Shown here piece by piece: positions 41,656 through 51,376 of a DNA stretch of 64,000 bases; within the stretch, counting starts at the first letter, position 1; each line of letters opens with the position of its first letter. Under the pieces are notes generated by a model that was given only the letters and a program-made list of their open reading frames with translations, ran no database searches and had not been told where the DNA came from. A program made the translations under genes and the position numbers. Source of the stretch: Caldilineaceae bacterium (GTDB lineage: Bacteria > Chloroflexota > Anaerolineae > Caldilineales > Caldilineaceae); assembly GCA_011523365.1 (NCBI GenBank), contig WTGY01000153.1, positions 17,572 to 81,571 on the forward strand, read 5' to 3'.

Positions 41656-43728
41656 ATGTCACCTAATACTAACGGTCAGGGCGCCGCGTCCCTGCCTTTC
41701 GAAAGCCCAACCCTCGACCCGGAACTGGAAGAAAACGTTGTCAACACCATTCGCATGCTCGCACTGGACGCCGTCCAGGCCGCCAATTCGGGACACGCCG
41801 GCCTGCCCATGGGCATGGCCACCGCCGCCCTGACCCTCTGGCGCCGGCATCTCCGCTACAACCCGGCCAACCCCGACTGGCACAACAGGGACCGCTTCAT
41901 TCTCAGTGCTGGCCACGGCTCCATGCTCCTCTATTCCCTGCTCCACTTGACCGGCTTCGATCTCCCAATCCAGGAGCTCAAAAACTTCCGCCAGTACGGC
42001 AGCATGACCCCAGGCCACCCCGAGTACGGCCACGCACCCGGTGTCGAGACCACCACCGGCCCGCTCGGCCAAGGCTTCGCCAACGGCGTCGGCATGGCCA
42101 TCGCCGAACAGTGGCTCGCCGCCACCTTCAACCGGCCCGGCCACGACGTAGTTTCACACCACATCTACGCCATCGTCAGCGACGGCGACCTCATGGAGGG
42201 CGTTGCCCAGGAAGCGGCCAGCCTCGCCGGCCATCTCCGCCTCGGCAAACTGATCTATCTCTACGACGACAACCGCGTCACCATCGACGGTTACACCGAC
42301 CTGACCTTCACCGAGGACCAGTACCAGCGCTTCGAAGCCTACGGCTGGCACGTCCTCAAGGTGGAGGGCATGGACGGCGCCGCCGTCGACGCCGCCATCG
42401 CCGCCGCCAAACAGGACCCCCGCCCCAGCCTCATCGGCTGCACCACCATCATCGGCTTCGGCGCCCCCAAGCAGGGCGAGCCCGACATGCACAGCGACGC
42501 GCTCCCCGACGAAGAGGTCGCCCAGACCAAGGCCAACCTCGAATGGCCGCAGGAACCAACCTTCTATCTGCCCGACGACGTGCGTGACTTCTGCCTCCAG
42601 GCCGTCCAACGCGGCAAAAGGCTCGAATCCGACGACAGCAAACTGTGGGATGCCTACGCCGCCGCCCACCCGGACCTTGCCGCCCAGCTCAGCGCGATGC
42701 TGCAGGGCCAGCTTCCCGACGCCTGGGAGGACGCCCTGCCCGCCTTCGACGGCGGCGGCAGCGCGGCTACCCGTAACGCCAGCGGCGATACCCTCAACGC
42801 CCTCGCGCCCGTCATCACCAACCTCATCGGCGGCAGCGCCGACCTTGCACCCAGCAACAAGACGATCATCAGCGGCAGCCCCGACTTTCAGCCCGATTCC
42901 TACAGCGGCCGCAACTTCCGTTTCGGCGTGCGCGAACATGGCATGGGCGCCGTACTCAACGGCATGGCTCTACACGGCGGCGTCATCCCCTACGGCGGCA
43001 CCTTCCTCGTCTTCAGCGACTACATGCGCGCCAGCATCCGCCTCGCCGCCCTCATGGGCGCGCCCGTCATCTTCATCTTCACCCACGACAGCATCGGCGT
43101 CGGCGAAGACGGCCCCACCCATCAGCCCGTCGAACAGGTGGCCGCCCTGCGCGCCATTCCCAACCTCACCGTCATCCGCCCTGCCGACGCCAACGAGGTG
43201 GCGCAAGCCTGGAAAGCTGCCCTGCAAAACAAGAGCGGCCCCACCGCGCTCATCTTCTCACGCCAGAATCTCCCCGTCTACGATCGCTCCGCCGCCGGTG
43301 TCGCCGCGGCCGCCGGTACAGCCCAGGGCGGATATGTCTTTTACCAGAGCAACGGAGCATCAGGCGCCCAATCCGAGTTGGCCCTCATCTCCTCCGGCAG
43401 CGAGCTTGAGCTCGCCTACAGTGCGGCCCAGCAACTTGCCGAGCACGGCGCTGCCGTCCGCGTCGTCAGCCTGCCCAGCTGGGAGCTCTTTTCGGCCCAA
43501 ACGCCCGCCTACAAGCAGGACGTCCTGCCGTCGAACGCCCTCAAGCTTTCCGTCGAAGCCGGCGTCACTCAGGGCTGGGAGCGCTGGGTCGGCAACGACC
43601 CCGCCCGCGGCGCCGCCATCGGCCTCAACCGCTTCGGCGCCAGCGCGCCCCAGCAGGATGTCTACGCCAATCTCGGTCTGACCGTCGACGCCGTGGTCAG
43701 CGCTGCCCAAGAACTCCTGGAGGCGTAG
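41656..43728 (+). CDS. tkt: Transketolase
   Basis: A 690-residue ThDP enzyme that moves two-carbon units between sugar phosphates in the pentose phosphate pathway or Calvin cycle. Landmarks: [13 protein letters not shown] near residue 40, [14 protein letters not shown], the ThDP-binding [16 protein letters not shown], and the pyrimidine-domain [26 protein letters not shown] and [18 protein letters not shown]. The C-terminal domain is complete. It is followed after 6 bp by the DUF6391 gene. As a core enzyme it marks the right half as chromosomal backbone rather than accessory. Confidence 0.96.
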   Translation: MSPNTNGQGAASLPFESPTLDPELEENVVNTIRMLALDAVQAANSGHAGLPMGMATAALTLWRRHLRYNPANPDWHNRDRFILSAGHGSMLLYSLLHLTGFDLPIQELKNFRQYGSMTPGHPEYGHAPGVETTTGPLGQGFANGVGMAIAEQWLAATFNRPGHDVVSHHIYAIVSDGDLMEGVAQEAASLAGHLRLGKLIYLYDDNRVTIDGYTDLTFTEDQYQRFEAYGWHVLKVEGMDGAAVDAAIAAAKQDPRPSLIGCTTIIGFGAPKQGEPDMHSDALPDEEVAQTKANLEWPQEPTFYLPDDVRDFCLQAVQRGKRLESDDSKLWDAYAAAHPDLAAQLSAMLQGQLPDAWEDALPAFDGGGSAATRNASGDTLNALAPVITNLIGGSADLAPSNKTIISGSPDFQPDSYSGRNFRFGVREHGMGAVLNGMALHGGVIPYGGTFLVFSDYMRASIRLAALMGAPVIFIFTHDSIGVGEDGPTHQPVEQVAALRAIPNLTVIRPADANEVAQAWKAALQNKSGPTALIFSRQNLPVYDRSAAGVAAAAGTAQGGYVFYQSNGASGAQSELALISSGSELELAYSAAQQLAEHGAAVRVVSLPSWELFSAQTPAYKQDVLPSNALKLSVEAGVTQGWERWVGNDPARGAAIGLNRFGASAPQQDVYANLGLTVDAVVSAAQELLEA

Positions 43729-43734
43729 CCGCGT

Positions 43735-44328
43735 ATGCCTGGGGCCCTGGCCGCCATCCTCCAACAGACCCGGCAGCATCACGCCATCGAACACGCCACC
43801 ATCCAGCTGCTGGCAGCCCGCTTCCCCCGCCGCGTCTTCGCCGGCATGAGCGACCCCTGGGGCTTCACGCTCTACGGGCAGCTGTCCGGCAAAGACATCG
43901 AAGAGGCCGTCCGCGAAGCGATTCAGCGCCTTCAGGATGGCGAAGAAGAGTTGGCCTTCCATCCCAACTGCGGCACCAACCTGACCGCCACGATTCTCCT
44001 GGTGACCGCGGCCGCATTTCTCGGCAGCATCGATTGGCGGCGTTCCCCTCTTCAACCGCCCAATGGGACATTCCACTTGGAAAAGGAAGGAAATCAAGCC
44101 GCTCCCGAACTGTCTCCAAGCCGGCTCCGGCCGGGCAGCGGCAGGACACTCCTCGATAGATTGACAGTGACGGTTGGATTCATGACGCTTGCTCTTCTGG
44201 TCTCAACGCCGCTGGGGATGCGGTTACAGCGGCTGACTACCTTAACCAGTATTGGCAACCGCGTGCTGGCCCAGGTCGTCCCAGTCAAGCGCGGTCAGGC
44301 CTATCGTGTCACCTTTGCACACAAATGA
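43735..44328 (+). CDS. DUF6391-like membrane protein
   Basis: A 197-residue protein of unknown function. The N-terminal half has the conserved HHAIEHATIQLLAARFPRR and ELAFHPNCGTNLTATILL pattern of DUF6391 proteins seen in cyanobacteria and Chloroflexota. Hydrophobic segments near 85-100 and 145-165 suggest membrane insertion, with a charged stretch between them. It starts 6 bp after transketolase and precedes holA by 36 bp, so it is probably cotranscribed with both. The histidine and cysteine residues (HAIEH, HPNCG) could bind a metal, but this is not shown. Confidence 0.65.
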   Translation: MPGALAAILQQTRQHHAIEHATIQLLAARFPRRVFAGMSDPWGFTLYGQLSGKDIEEAVREAIQRLQDGEEELAFHPNCGTNLTATILLVTAAAFLGSIDWRRSPLQPPNGTFHLEKEGNQAAPELSPSRLRPGSGRTLLDRLTVTVGFMTLALLVSTPLGMRLQRLTTLTSIGNRVLAQVVPVKRGQAYRVTFAHK

Positions 44329-44364
44329 TGACCGGGGGCCGCAGCCTCCGAGACTGGTAACGTA

Positions 44365-45387
44365 TTGACAAACTTTCTGTTCCTCGCGCCCGATGAGTTT
44401 CTGCTGGGGCAGCGTCTCGGCCAGTTGAAGCAAGCCCTCGGCGATGCCGAAATGGCCTCGCTGAACATCGCCGAACTTGAAGGCGCCCGCTCCAACGCAA
44501 GCGACATACTCTACCATGCCGGCGCACTGCCCTTCCTCGCCGACCGGCGCCTGATCATCGTGCGCGGCTACCTCGCCAATCTCGAGTCCCGACTCGGTTC
44601 GGCCAAGTCGCCCAACAGGACTGCACAGGCCGAAGCGCGCCAGGTTTTGGAAGCGCTCGCTGATCCGAACCTCTCAAATGATCTCGTCTTCATCGACGAC
44701 AAACTGGACAAACGGCGCGCGATCTGGCGAGGCCTGGACAGCCTCGCCGGACTCGACCAACTCGGCAAGGACGGGCTACTGGCGATCGAAGAGTTGAACA
44801 CGCCCGACGCCCGCGCCCTGCCCGCCTGGATCGCAAATACCGCCCGCCGCGATGGTATCCAAATCGATGGCAGAGCCGTGCAAATGCTGGCAACCTTCGT
44901 GGGCGCCGACCTGCGCCGCCTGACCCTCGAACTCGACAAACTGCGCTCCTACGCCGCCGGCCGCGCCATCACCGCAGACGACGTGCAGCGCCTCGTAAGC
45001 GATACCAGCGAAGCCCTGATCTGGGATCTGACCGACGCTATCGGTCAGCGCGACGGCCGTAAGGCGATGCGCGCCCTCTACGCGCTGCGCCGCAACGACG
45101 CCAACCCGTTCTACCTTCTGACCATGATCACCCGCCAGTACCGCATCATGATCAAGGTCAAGGACGAGACCGCCCGCGTCCCTGGAAACGAATACGACGT
45201 CGCCGGCCGTGTCGGCGAGAGTCCCTTTCCCGTCAAGAAAGCGATGGCCCAGAGCCGCAACTACGCCCTCCCCCAGTTGGAAGGGATCCTTGACCGGCTC
45301 CTCTCGTCCGACTTCGCCATGAAGACCGGCGCCGACCCCAACACGGAAATCGACATTCTTGTAGCAGAACTGACCCAAGCCCGATAG
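44365..45387 (+). CDS. holA: DNA polymerase III, delta subunit
   Basis: A 340-residue clamp-loader delta subunit, which opens the beta sliding clamp. It lacks a functional Walker motif, as delta does, and shows the delta-type order: FLFLAPDEFLLGQRL at the start, a middle AAA-like part ending DLRRLTLELDKLRSYA, a LIWDLTDAIGQRDGRKAMRAL collar segment, and NPFYLLTMITRQYRIM near the end. The start codon is TTG (44365), with no ATG near and only a weak ribosome-binding site. It is a core replication gene inside a run of closely spaced plus-strand genes. Confidence 0.9.
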   Translation: MTNFLFLAPDEFLLGQRLGQLKQALGDAEMASLNIAELEGARSNASDILYHAGALPFLADRRLIIVRGYLANLESRLGSAKSPNRTAQAEARQVLEALADPNLSNDLVFIDDKLDKRRAIWRGLDSLAGLDQLGKDGLLAIEELNTPDARALPAWIANTARRDGIQIDGRAVQMLATFVGADLRRLTLELDKLRSYAAGRAITADDVQRLVSDTSEALIWDLTDAIGQRDGRKAMRALYALRRNDANPFYLLTMITRQYRIMIKVKDETARVPGNEYDVAGRVGESPFPVKKAMAQSRNYALPQLEGILDRLLSSDFAMKTGADPNTEIDILVAELTQAR

Positions 45388-45403
45388 AGGAACGCTATAC
45401 CTG

Positions 45404-46747
45404 ATGAATAGAAACTGCTCCCTTTCTCTCCCAAGTCACGCCCAGTTGGCCCTGGCTGCTGAGGGCGGACGAACAACGATTGGCCCTGAAACAATCCATC
45501 GCGTCCAGACCGCAAACGGCATCACCATTTTGGTCCGACCCAATCCATCCGCCCCGGTCGTCATGCTGGAAGGAGCCCTGCGCGCCGGCAGCGTCGATGA
45601 GCCGGGCAATTTGACCGGCCTCGCCTCCTTCACCGCTTCCCTCGTAAGCCGCGGCAGCGCCAGCTACGACTTCGATCGCTTCAACGAGGCCGTGGAATCC
45701 GTCGGCGCCAGCGTCAGCGCCGGCGGCGGCACCCACGTCACCAACTTTGGCAGCGAGAGCCTCGTCGAAGATTTCCCGCTCATGGTGGAGATCCTGGCAG
45801 ATATTCTGCAGCGGCCCACCTTTCCCACCGAACACATCGAACGCGTGCGCAACCAGCGGCTCGTCCGCCTGCAGGAGCGCGAACAGAGCACGCGCAGCGT
45901 CTCCTACCGCCGCTTCAACGAAATGATCTACGGAGACCATCCCTACGGCCTGCCCACGTCCGGCTACATCGAGACCGTCCAGGAAATCAACCGCGACCAG
46001 GTGGCCCGCTTCCACCAGGATCACTATCGTCCCAACCAGGCCATTGTAGTCGTCAGCGGCGATGTCGAGCCCGAGGCAGTGGTGGCGCTGCTCGAATCCC
46101 ACTTCGGCGACTGGCCCGCTGCCGTCGAACCGCCTCCCCCCGCCCATACCATCCCCCCCGTGACCGGCGCCAACGGCGTCCAGCGCAAGACCTTTCCCAT
46201 GCCCGGCAAGGTCCAGTCAGATGTCGTCATCGGCTGCCTCGCCATCCCCCGCAATCATCCCGACTACCATGCCGTCCAGGTCGCCAACAACATCCTCGGC
46301 CAGTTCGGCATGATGGGACGCCTGGGAGAAAATGTGCGCGAGCGCCAGGGTCTCGCCTACTACAGCTACAGCGCGCTCGACGCCGATATCGGCATCGGGC
46401 CCTGGGTCGCCTTCGCCGGCGTCAACCCCCAGAACGTCGACCAGGCCATTGACAGCATCCTTCACGAATTCGAGCGGCTCGGGCAGGAACCGGTCAGCGA
46501 TGATGAGCTCTCCGACAGCATCGCCAACATGACCGGTACTCTCCCACTGCGCCTGGAAACCAACGACGGCGTCGCTTCCATCCTGCTCAATATGGAATGG
46601 TTCGGCCTCGGACTGGACTACCTGCAGACCTATCAGGACCGGATCAGATCCATTACAAAAGAGGATGTCCAGCGCGTCGCCGCGCAATACCTGCGCACCG
46701 ACGCCTATACCTTGGTGACCGCCGGCCCTGACCCCAACGAGAACTGA
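45404..46747 (+). CDS. M16 peptidase-family protein, catalytically inactive type
   Basis: A 447-residue member of the pitrilysin/mitochondrial-processing-peptidase family, with the usual two-lobed repeats and GYIETVQEINRDQVARFHQDHY and VVVSGDVEPEAVVALLE segments. The zinc motif HxxEH near residue 65 is replaced by GLASFTASLVSRGS, so it cannot bind the catalytic zinc. Such proteins usually pair with an active M16 partner; none is next to it. The gene lies 16 bp after holA and 6 bp before the ABC ATPase gene. The start at ATG 45404 gives an N-terminal extension of uncertain role. Confidence 0.87.
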   Translation: MNRNCSLSLPSHAQLALAAEGGRTTIGPETIHRVQTANGITILVRPNPSAPVVMLEGALRAGSVDEPGNLTGLASFTASLVSRGSASYDFDRFNEAVESVGASVSAGGGTHVTNFGSESLVEDFPLMVEILADILQRPTFPTEHIERVRNQRLVRLQEREQSTRSVSYRRFNEMIYGDHPYGLPTSGYIETVQEINRDQVARFHQDHYRPNQAIVVVSGDVEPEAVVALLESHFGDWPAAVEPPPPAHTIPPVTGANGVQRKTFPMPGKVQSDVVIGCLAIPRNHPDYHAVQVANNILGQFGMMGRLGENVRERQGLAYYSYSALDADIGIGPWVAFAGVNPQNVDQAIDSILHEFERLGQEPVSDDELSDSIANMTGTLPLRLETNDGVASILLNMEWFGLGLDYLQTYQDRIRSITKEDVQRVAAQYLRTDAYTLVTAGPDPNEN

Positions 46748-46753
46748 CCCACT

Positions 46754-47782
46754 GTGGAACAAAACTCTGTCATCCAGATCGACCAGTTGAGCAAGGTCTA
46801 TACTGTCAACGAGCGCGAAGCCGGGTTGGTCGCCGCCATGCGCAGTCTCGTAAAGCGCAAGACGCGCGACGTCAATGCCGTGGACGCAATCTCCTTCTCC
46901 GTCAGCGAAGGCGAGATCGTTGGCTTCCTCGGCCCCAATGGCGCCGGCAAGACCACTACCCTCAAGATGCTCTCCGGCCTGCTCCATCCCACCGGCGGCA
47001 GCGCAACCGTCCTCGGCTATCGCCCCTGGGAGCGCAACCGCGACTACCTGCGCCGCATGACCCTGGTAATGGGGCAGCGCAACCAGCTCTTGTGGGACAT
47101 TCCCGTAATCGACACCTTCGAACTCCACCGCGCCGTCTACCGTATCCCCGAAGCACAGTACCGCCCTACCGTCGAAGAATTGACGGAGCTTCTGGAGTTG
47201 GAGACGCTGCTGCAAAAGCCGACCCGCAACCTCTCTCTCGGCGAGCGCATGAAGTGCGAAATCGCCGCCGCGCTCCTCCACCGGCCATCCGTGCTCTTCC
47301 TCGACGAGCCGACCATCGGCCTCGACGTGACCATGCAGCGCCGTATCCGCCGATTCATCACCGATTACAATCAACACACCGGCGCCACCGTCCTGCTGAC
47401 CAGCCACTACATGGCCGATGTCGAAGCCCTCTGCAAGCGCGTCATCGTCATCCACCATGGCAAACTGCTCTACGATGGCGAGCTGACAGGCCTGGCCGAC
47501 CGCTTCGCGCCCTTCAAAACCGTCGAAGTCAAACTGCAGAACGGCCTCAACGGCCGCCCGCTGGCGCACTACGGTGAACTGATGGCCCAGAGCGAGGGCC
47601 GCGTCACCCTGCGCATCCCCAAAGACGAAACTGCCTCCGTCACCGGTCGCCTGCTCGCCGAGCTCGACGTCGCCGACCTGACCGTGCAGGACCCGCCAAT
47701 CGATGACGTGATCGAGCACGTATTCAGCCAGTCACCAAGCCCGACCGATGATTCTGAAGCGCAGCAGGCCCAGAGCGCCTAG
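46754..47782 (+). CDS. ABC transporter ATP-binding protein (ABC-2 exporter)
   Basis: A 342-residue ATPase with a GTG start 6 bp after the M16 gene. Walker A is GPNGAGKTT, the signature is the less common LSLGERMK, Walker B is VLFLDEPTIGLD, and the H-loop is LLTSHYMAD. The C-terminal extension (about 240-342) is typical of drug/polysaccharide/viologen-type exporters. The two permeases it needs are at 49143-50747, beyond an inserted lipoprotein gene. It probably exports a hydrophobic compound or toxin. Confidence 0.92.
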   Translation: MEQNSVIQIDQLSKVYTVNEREAGLVAAMRSLVKRKTRDVNAVDAISFSVSEGEIVGFLGPNGAGKTTTLKMLSGLLHPTGGSATVLGYRPWERNRDYLRRMTLVMGQRNQLLWDIPVIDTFELHRAVYRIPEAQYRPTVEELTELLELETLLQKPTRNLSLGERMKCEIAAALLHRPSVLFLDEPTIGLDVTMQRRIRRFITDYNQHTGATVLLTSHYMADVEALCKRVIVIHHGKLLYDGELTGLADRFAPFKTVEVKLQNGLNGRPLAHYGELMAQSEGRVTLRIPKDETASVTGRLLAELDVADLTVQDPPIDDVIEHVFSQSPSPTDDSEAQQAQSA

Positions 47783-47794
47783 AACCCTTGAAAT

Positions 47795-49012
47795 ATGAAC
47801 TGCTGCCTGCGTCCAGAGTTGAGAACTGCCCTGGCCTCCCTGCTCCTCCTGGTCATTCTTCTGGGGGGATGCGTTAGCCCGGTTCCGAACGCAGAGTCAC
47901 TACCGACGCTCTCGGCCGCCGGGACCCCTACATCCTCGGACGGGACAGAAGGGTCTTTTTCTCCCTCAGCCAACGCGGACTCAGACGAACAGTCACAGAC
48001 CGATGAGCATGTCGCAGCCGACGCGGGCGAGAAAGAACTGGCCTCAATTGCCAGCGCCGCTTTAGACTTCATCGAGCTCCTGGATGAACAACAACACGAA
48101 GCCGCCCTCCATCCCTTTGACAGCAACAAGCGGCCCAACTGGTCAAACCTGCCCGCCGACATGTTGCCCTTCGACCGCAATGGCGTCCGCATCGGAGATC
48201 TGGACGGAGCTCAGCTCAATGCCATGCTGGCATTTCTCTCCACCGCGATGAGTGCAGACGGACTCGACACAGTGACCGCCGTCGTGGCCGCCGAACTGGT
48301 TCTGGCCGAATCTTCGCGGGCCTCCCGTTCAGGACTGAGCGAGGGAAACTACTGGCTTGCCTTTTTCGGCACACCTACGCCAACAGAGCCGTGGGCATGG
48401 CAATTTGGCGGTCATCACCTAGCTGTAAACATGTCGATTTCAAACGACCGCATTACCATGTCCCCCGCCTTCATCGGTGTCGAACCGGCCGTTTTCGGCG
48501 CAGACGCTGTAGCACGTGCCTTCCCAGCACATGGTGGCGAACGCGCAAGCGACGAAACAGAGACAGTCGCGCCCTTCGCCGGCGAAATTGAGGCCGGACT
48601 GGAACTCGTAAACAGCCTGTCCGCTGCCCCGCATGACGCCGTTTTCCTTTCGCGTCGCCCCAGTGGTCTGATTACAGGAGCAGGCCGGGACGGCGTGATC
48701 CCCGAACTGGAGGGGTCGCAGGCAAGTGGCTGGAGTTCGGCCCAGAAACAGGATCTGCTCAATCTGGTGTCCCTTTGGGTCGGCACGCTTCCGCCCCACA
48801 ACGCAGCGATGCGCATGCGGGAGATTGAGGCCCGTCTGGACGACACCTACTTCGCCTGGTACGGGCCCATCGATGGCTCCGGCGCCATCTACTACCGAAT
48901 CCAAAGCCCGGTTCTGATAATCGAATTCCTGACGCGCGGCCCGGTTGACGCCAGTAATGGCCACTATCATTCAATTTACCGTGACCCAACCAATGAATAT
49001 GGCCGGCATTGA
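47795..49012 (+). CDS. DUF3500-family lipoprotein
   Basis: A 405-residue secreted protein. A signal peptide ends in lipobox LLGGC (Cys 27), and a Ser/Thr/Glu-rich linker to about residue 85 follows. Then comes a domain matching DUF3500: RPNWSNLPADML, YWLAFFGTPTPTEPWAWQFG followed by GHHLAVNMSI, and a C-terminal FAWYGPIDGSGAIYYRIQSP with HYHSIYRDPTNEYG. The family has no known function, and the conserved HH and HYHS suggest metal binding (inference). It lies between the ATPase and permeases of an ABC-2 exporter, 12 bp after the ATPase gene, so it may belong to the same envelope system. Confidence 0.75.
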   Translation: MNCCLRPELRTALASLLLLVILLGGCVSPVPNAESLPTLSAAGTPTSSDGTEGSFSPSANADSDEQSQTDEHVAADAGEKELASIASAALDFIELLDEQQHEAALHPFDSNKRPNWSNLPADMLPFDRNGVRIGDLDGAQLNAMLAFLSTAMSADGLDTVTAVVAAELVLAESSRASRSGLSEGNYWLAFFGTPTPTEPWAWQFGGHHLAVNMSISNDRITMSPAFIGVEPAVFGADAVARAFPAHGGERASDETETVAPFAGEIEAGLELVNSLSAAPHDAVFLSRRPSGLITGAGRDGVIPELEGSQASGWSSAQKQDLLNLVSLWVGTLPPHNAAMRMREIEARLDDTYFAWYGPIDGSGAIYYRIQSPVLIIEFLTRGPVDASNGHYHSIYRDPTNEYGRH

Positions 49013-49142
49013 CAACCATTGTTGGCCCGCCTTGGCCTTTTGCCCTCAGTTTCGTCCGCCGCGTCCCTTGAAGCGTGCCCGCCGCGGCCGCCCGGCAGTT
49101 TCCATGCCCTCCTCCCAGGAGTGCCTGAGCCCAGGATAACGA

Positions 49143-49946
49143 ATGTTCGCCTATTACCCGATCTACAGAGGTTACTTCCGCACCTCTATTATGATGATGT
49201 TCCAGTATCGCATCGCGATGCTGATCTGGCTCCTCGGCGGCATCATCGAGCCGCTCATGTATCTGGTCGTATGGCGCACAGTCTCCCAGCAGCAGGGCGG
49301 CGCCGTCGGAACCTACAGCACCAACGAATTTGTCGTCTACTTCATCGCCATGATGATGGTCAGTCACGGGACCTTCACTTGGATCATGTGGGAATACGTC
49401 TATCGCATCCGCATGGGCCAGTTCTCGGCAATGCTCCTCAAGCCTATCCACCCCATCCACAGCGACATCGCCGACAACATCGGCTACAAATTCCTGACAT
49501 TGATCGTGATGGGGCCCACCGTCCTCCTGCTTGCCTGGTTCTTCGACGCCTCCTGGCAGCCTACATACTGGTCACTGGCCGCCTTCGTTCCTGTGCTGAT
49601 TCTGGCCTTCCTCATGCGCTTCTACTGGGAGTGGTCCCTCGCCATGGTCGCCTTTTGGACTTTGCGCATCGACGCCATGAACCAGGCCTATATGGTCATT
49701 TTGCTCTTTTTCTCCGGAAAGTTGGCACCGCTCACCCTTTTTCCGGAGATCGTTCAGCGCGCCTCCAACCTCCTGCCCTTCCGCTGGATCCTCGCCTTCC
49801 CCGTTGAACTCCTGCTCGGGAAGGTCACGCCACGCGAGCTGCTCATCGGCATCGGTGCACAGCTTTTCTGGCTGCTCGCCGGCTACCTGGTCATGCAGCT
49901 CATCTACCGGGCCGGAATCAAGCGCTACGCCGCCTTCGGAAACTGA
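49143..49946 (+). CDS. ABC-2 family transporter permease, subunit 1
   Basis: A 267-residue integral membrane protein with about six hydrophobic segments, starting MFAYYPIYRGYFRTSIMMMF. It carries the ABC2 (DUF990-like) pattern, an amphipathic N-terminus with YRIAMLIWLLGGIIEPLMYL and the SGKLAPLTLFPEIVQRAS loop before the last helices. With the gene 15 bp downstream it should form the channel driven by the ATPase at 46754-47782. The substrate is unknown. Confidence 0.9.
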   Translation: MFAYYPIYRGYFRTSIMMMFQYRIAMLIWLLGGIIEPLMYLVVWRTVSQQQGGAVGTYSTNEFVVYFIAMMMVSHGTFTWIMWEYVYRIRMGQFSAMLLKPIHPIHSDIADNIGYKFLTLIVMGPTVLLLAWFFDASWQPTYWSLAAFVPVLILAFLMRFYWEWSLAMVAFWTLRIDAMNQAYMVILLFFSGKLAPLTLFPEIVQRASNLLPFRWILAFPVELLLGKVTPRELLIGIGAQLFWLLAGYLVMQLIYRAGIKRYAAFGN

Positions 49947-49961
49947 CACGTACCTCAAACC

Positions 49962-50747
49962 ATGTTCTACATTCGCCTCTTTGCCACCTACCTGCGTATC
50001 GGAATCCTTGGTGAACTGGAATACCGGGCCAATTTCTGGATTAGTCTCGTGCAATCCGCCCTGGATCTGTGCGTGGCCCTCGGCGGGCTGGCTGTCGTCT
50101 TTAGCCATACCGACACGCTGGGCGGCTGGCGTCCCGAGGAGCTCCTGGCGCTGGTCGGCGTCTACTTCCTCATCGGCGGCCTTATCCGCACCATCATCCG
50201 CCCCTCGATGACCAAATTCATGGAGGACGTGCGCCAGGGCACCCTCGACTTCACCCTCACCAAACCTGCCGACTCACAGGTGCTGGTCAGCATCCAAAGT
50301 GTTGAAATCTGGCGGCTCGTCGACGTGCTAATCGCCCTGCCCGTGCTCGGCATCGCGCTCCTGCGCCTCGGCGCCCGCCTCGGTCTGGTCGAAACCGCAG
50401 TCTTCGCCGTCACCCTCCTGTGCGGCGGCTTGATTATCTACAGCTTCTGGCTTATGCTCAGCACCTGCGCATTCTGGTTCGTCAAGGTCGAGAACATTCA
50501 GGTCATCTTTATGAGCATGTGGCAAGCCGGCCGTTGGCCAGTCAGCATCTATCCCGCATGGCTGCGCGCCGTGCTGACATTCCTGGTCCCGGTCGCCTTC
50601 GCCACCACCGTCCCTGCCTCCGCCGTCAGCGGCCGCATCACCGACGCCAACCTCGTCGGTACAGTTGCCTTGGCCGTCGCCATGCTCATCGTATCCCGCT
50701 GGTTCTGGCGCGTGGGCATCCGCTTCTATTCCGGCGCCTCAGCCTGA
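49962..50747 (+). CDS. ABC-2 family transporter permease, subunit 2
   Basis: A 261-residue membrane protein with the same topology as its upstream partner: LGELEYRANFWISLVQSALD at the N-terminus, TKFMEDVRQGTLDFTLTKP in the first cytosolic loop (the DUF990 hallmark), and a final SRWFWRVGIRFYSGASA. It completes the exporter. It ends 17 bp before a strongly signalled start (AAAGGAG) of the first small SDR gene. Confidence 0.9.
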   Translation: MFYIRLFATYLRIGILGELEYRANFWISLVQSALDLCVALGGLAVVFSHTDTLGGWRPEELLALVGVYFLIGGLIRTIIRPSMTKFMEDVRQGTLDFTLTKPADSQVLVSIQSVEIWRLVDVLIALPVLGIALLRLGARLGLVETAVFAVTLLCGGLIIYSFWLMLSTCAFWFVKVENIQVIFMSMWQAGRWPVSIYPAWLRAVLTFLVPVAFATTVPASAVSGRITDANLVGTVALAVAMLIVSRWFWRVGIRFYSGASA

Positions 50748-50764
50748 TAAACAAAGGAGAAAAA

Positions 50765-51376
50765 ATGCGAATACTAATCACATCGGCCAGCCACGATCGC
50801 AGCATAGCCCTGGCCGACCACTTGGCCCAAAATCACGAGGTCAGGCTCACCGAACGGACCCATGTCGAGACCGAGCACGAATTTGCCCTTTCCGAACTGG
50901 GACACGACAGCTCTACAAACCTCCTCACCCGCGGCATCGACGCCATCATCCACGCAGCGGAGCCCCTGCCCGAGGAGGACGTCAGCTCCCAGCTCGACAC
51001 CGCAACCCGCTGTACCTACAACCTGCTCATGGCCGCCGCCGAGGAAGGCGTCCAGCAGGTCATCCTCCTCAGCACACTCGAACTCATGTCTGCCTACCCA
51101 CCAGGCTATCGCGTCACCGAAACCTGGCGGCCTCTGCCCACCACCCAGCCGCCAACCCTCACAAAGCACATGGCCGAGCAGGTCAGCCGTGAATTCGCCC
51201 GCGAAGGCAGCTTGGGCGTCAACGTCCTGCGCTTGGGAGAAGCGTCCAACGAGACCGTCGCCGTCGCCGTCAACGAGGCCCTCGCCGAGCCAGCCTCGCT
51301 CGCCACCAAACACAGGTCACGCGAAGAAGGCGGCGCTGAAGCCTGGTCGATTACTCACATAGGTGAAAGAGCATAA
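50765..51376 (+). CDS. Small NAD-epimerase-like protein with degenerate nucleotide-binding motif
   Basis: A 203-residue SDR-like protein starting at ATG 50765 behind AAAGGAG. The first strand and loop read ILITSASHDRSIAL, so the GxxGxxG dinucleotide motif is lost. DAIIHAAEPLPEEDVSSQL and VILLSTLELMSAYP keep the SDR pattern. The expected YxxxK active site is replaced by TLTKHMAEQ. It stops in a TAATG overlap with the next gene, which keeps the motif. It may be a non-catalytic partner or a decaying duplicate. Confidence 0.75.
   Translation: MRILITSASHDRSIALADHLAQNHEVRLTERTHVETEHEFALSELGHDSSTNLLTRGIDAIIHAAEPLPEEDVSSQLDTATRCTYNLLMAAAEEGVQQVILLSTLELMSAYPPGYRVTETWRPLPTTQPPTLTKHMAEQVSREFAREGSLGVNVLRLGEASNETVAVAVNEALAEPASLATKHRSREEGGAEAWSITHIGERA

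Noticed and set aside
42154..42939. Long minus-strand open frame opposite transketolase
   Set aside because: It is a GC-driven shadow of a clear transketolase gene, repetitive in Gly/Val/Ala and without a ribosome-binding site.
46217..47719. A 500-codon open frame on the minus strand opposite the M16 and ABC ATPase genes
   Set aside because: It mirrors the third-position GC bias of two well-supported genes, and its product is low-complexity (Val/Gly/Asp-rich) with no known motif.
50420..50764. Upstream extension of the first small SDR gene
   Set aside because: It lies inside the ABC-2 permease gene in another frame. A strong AAAGGAG site fixes the start at 50765.
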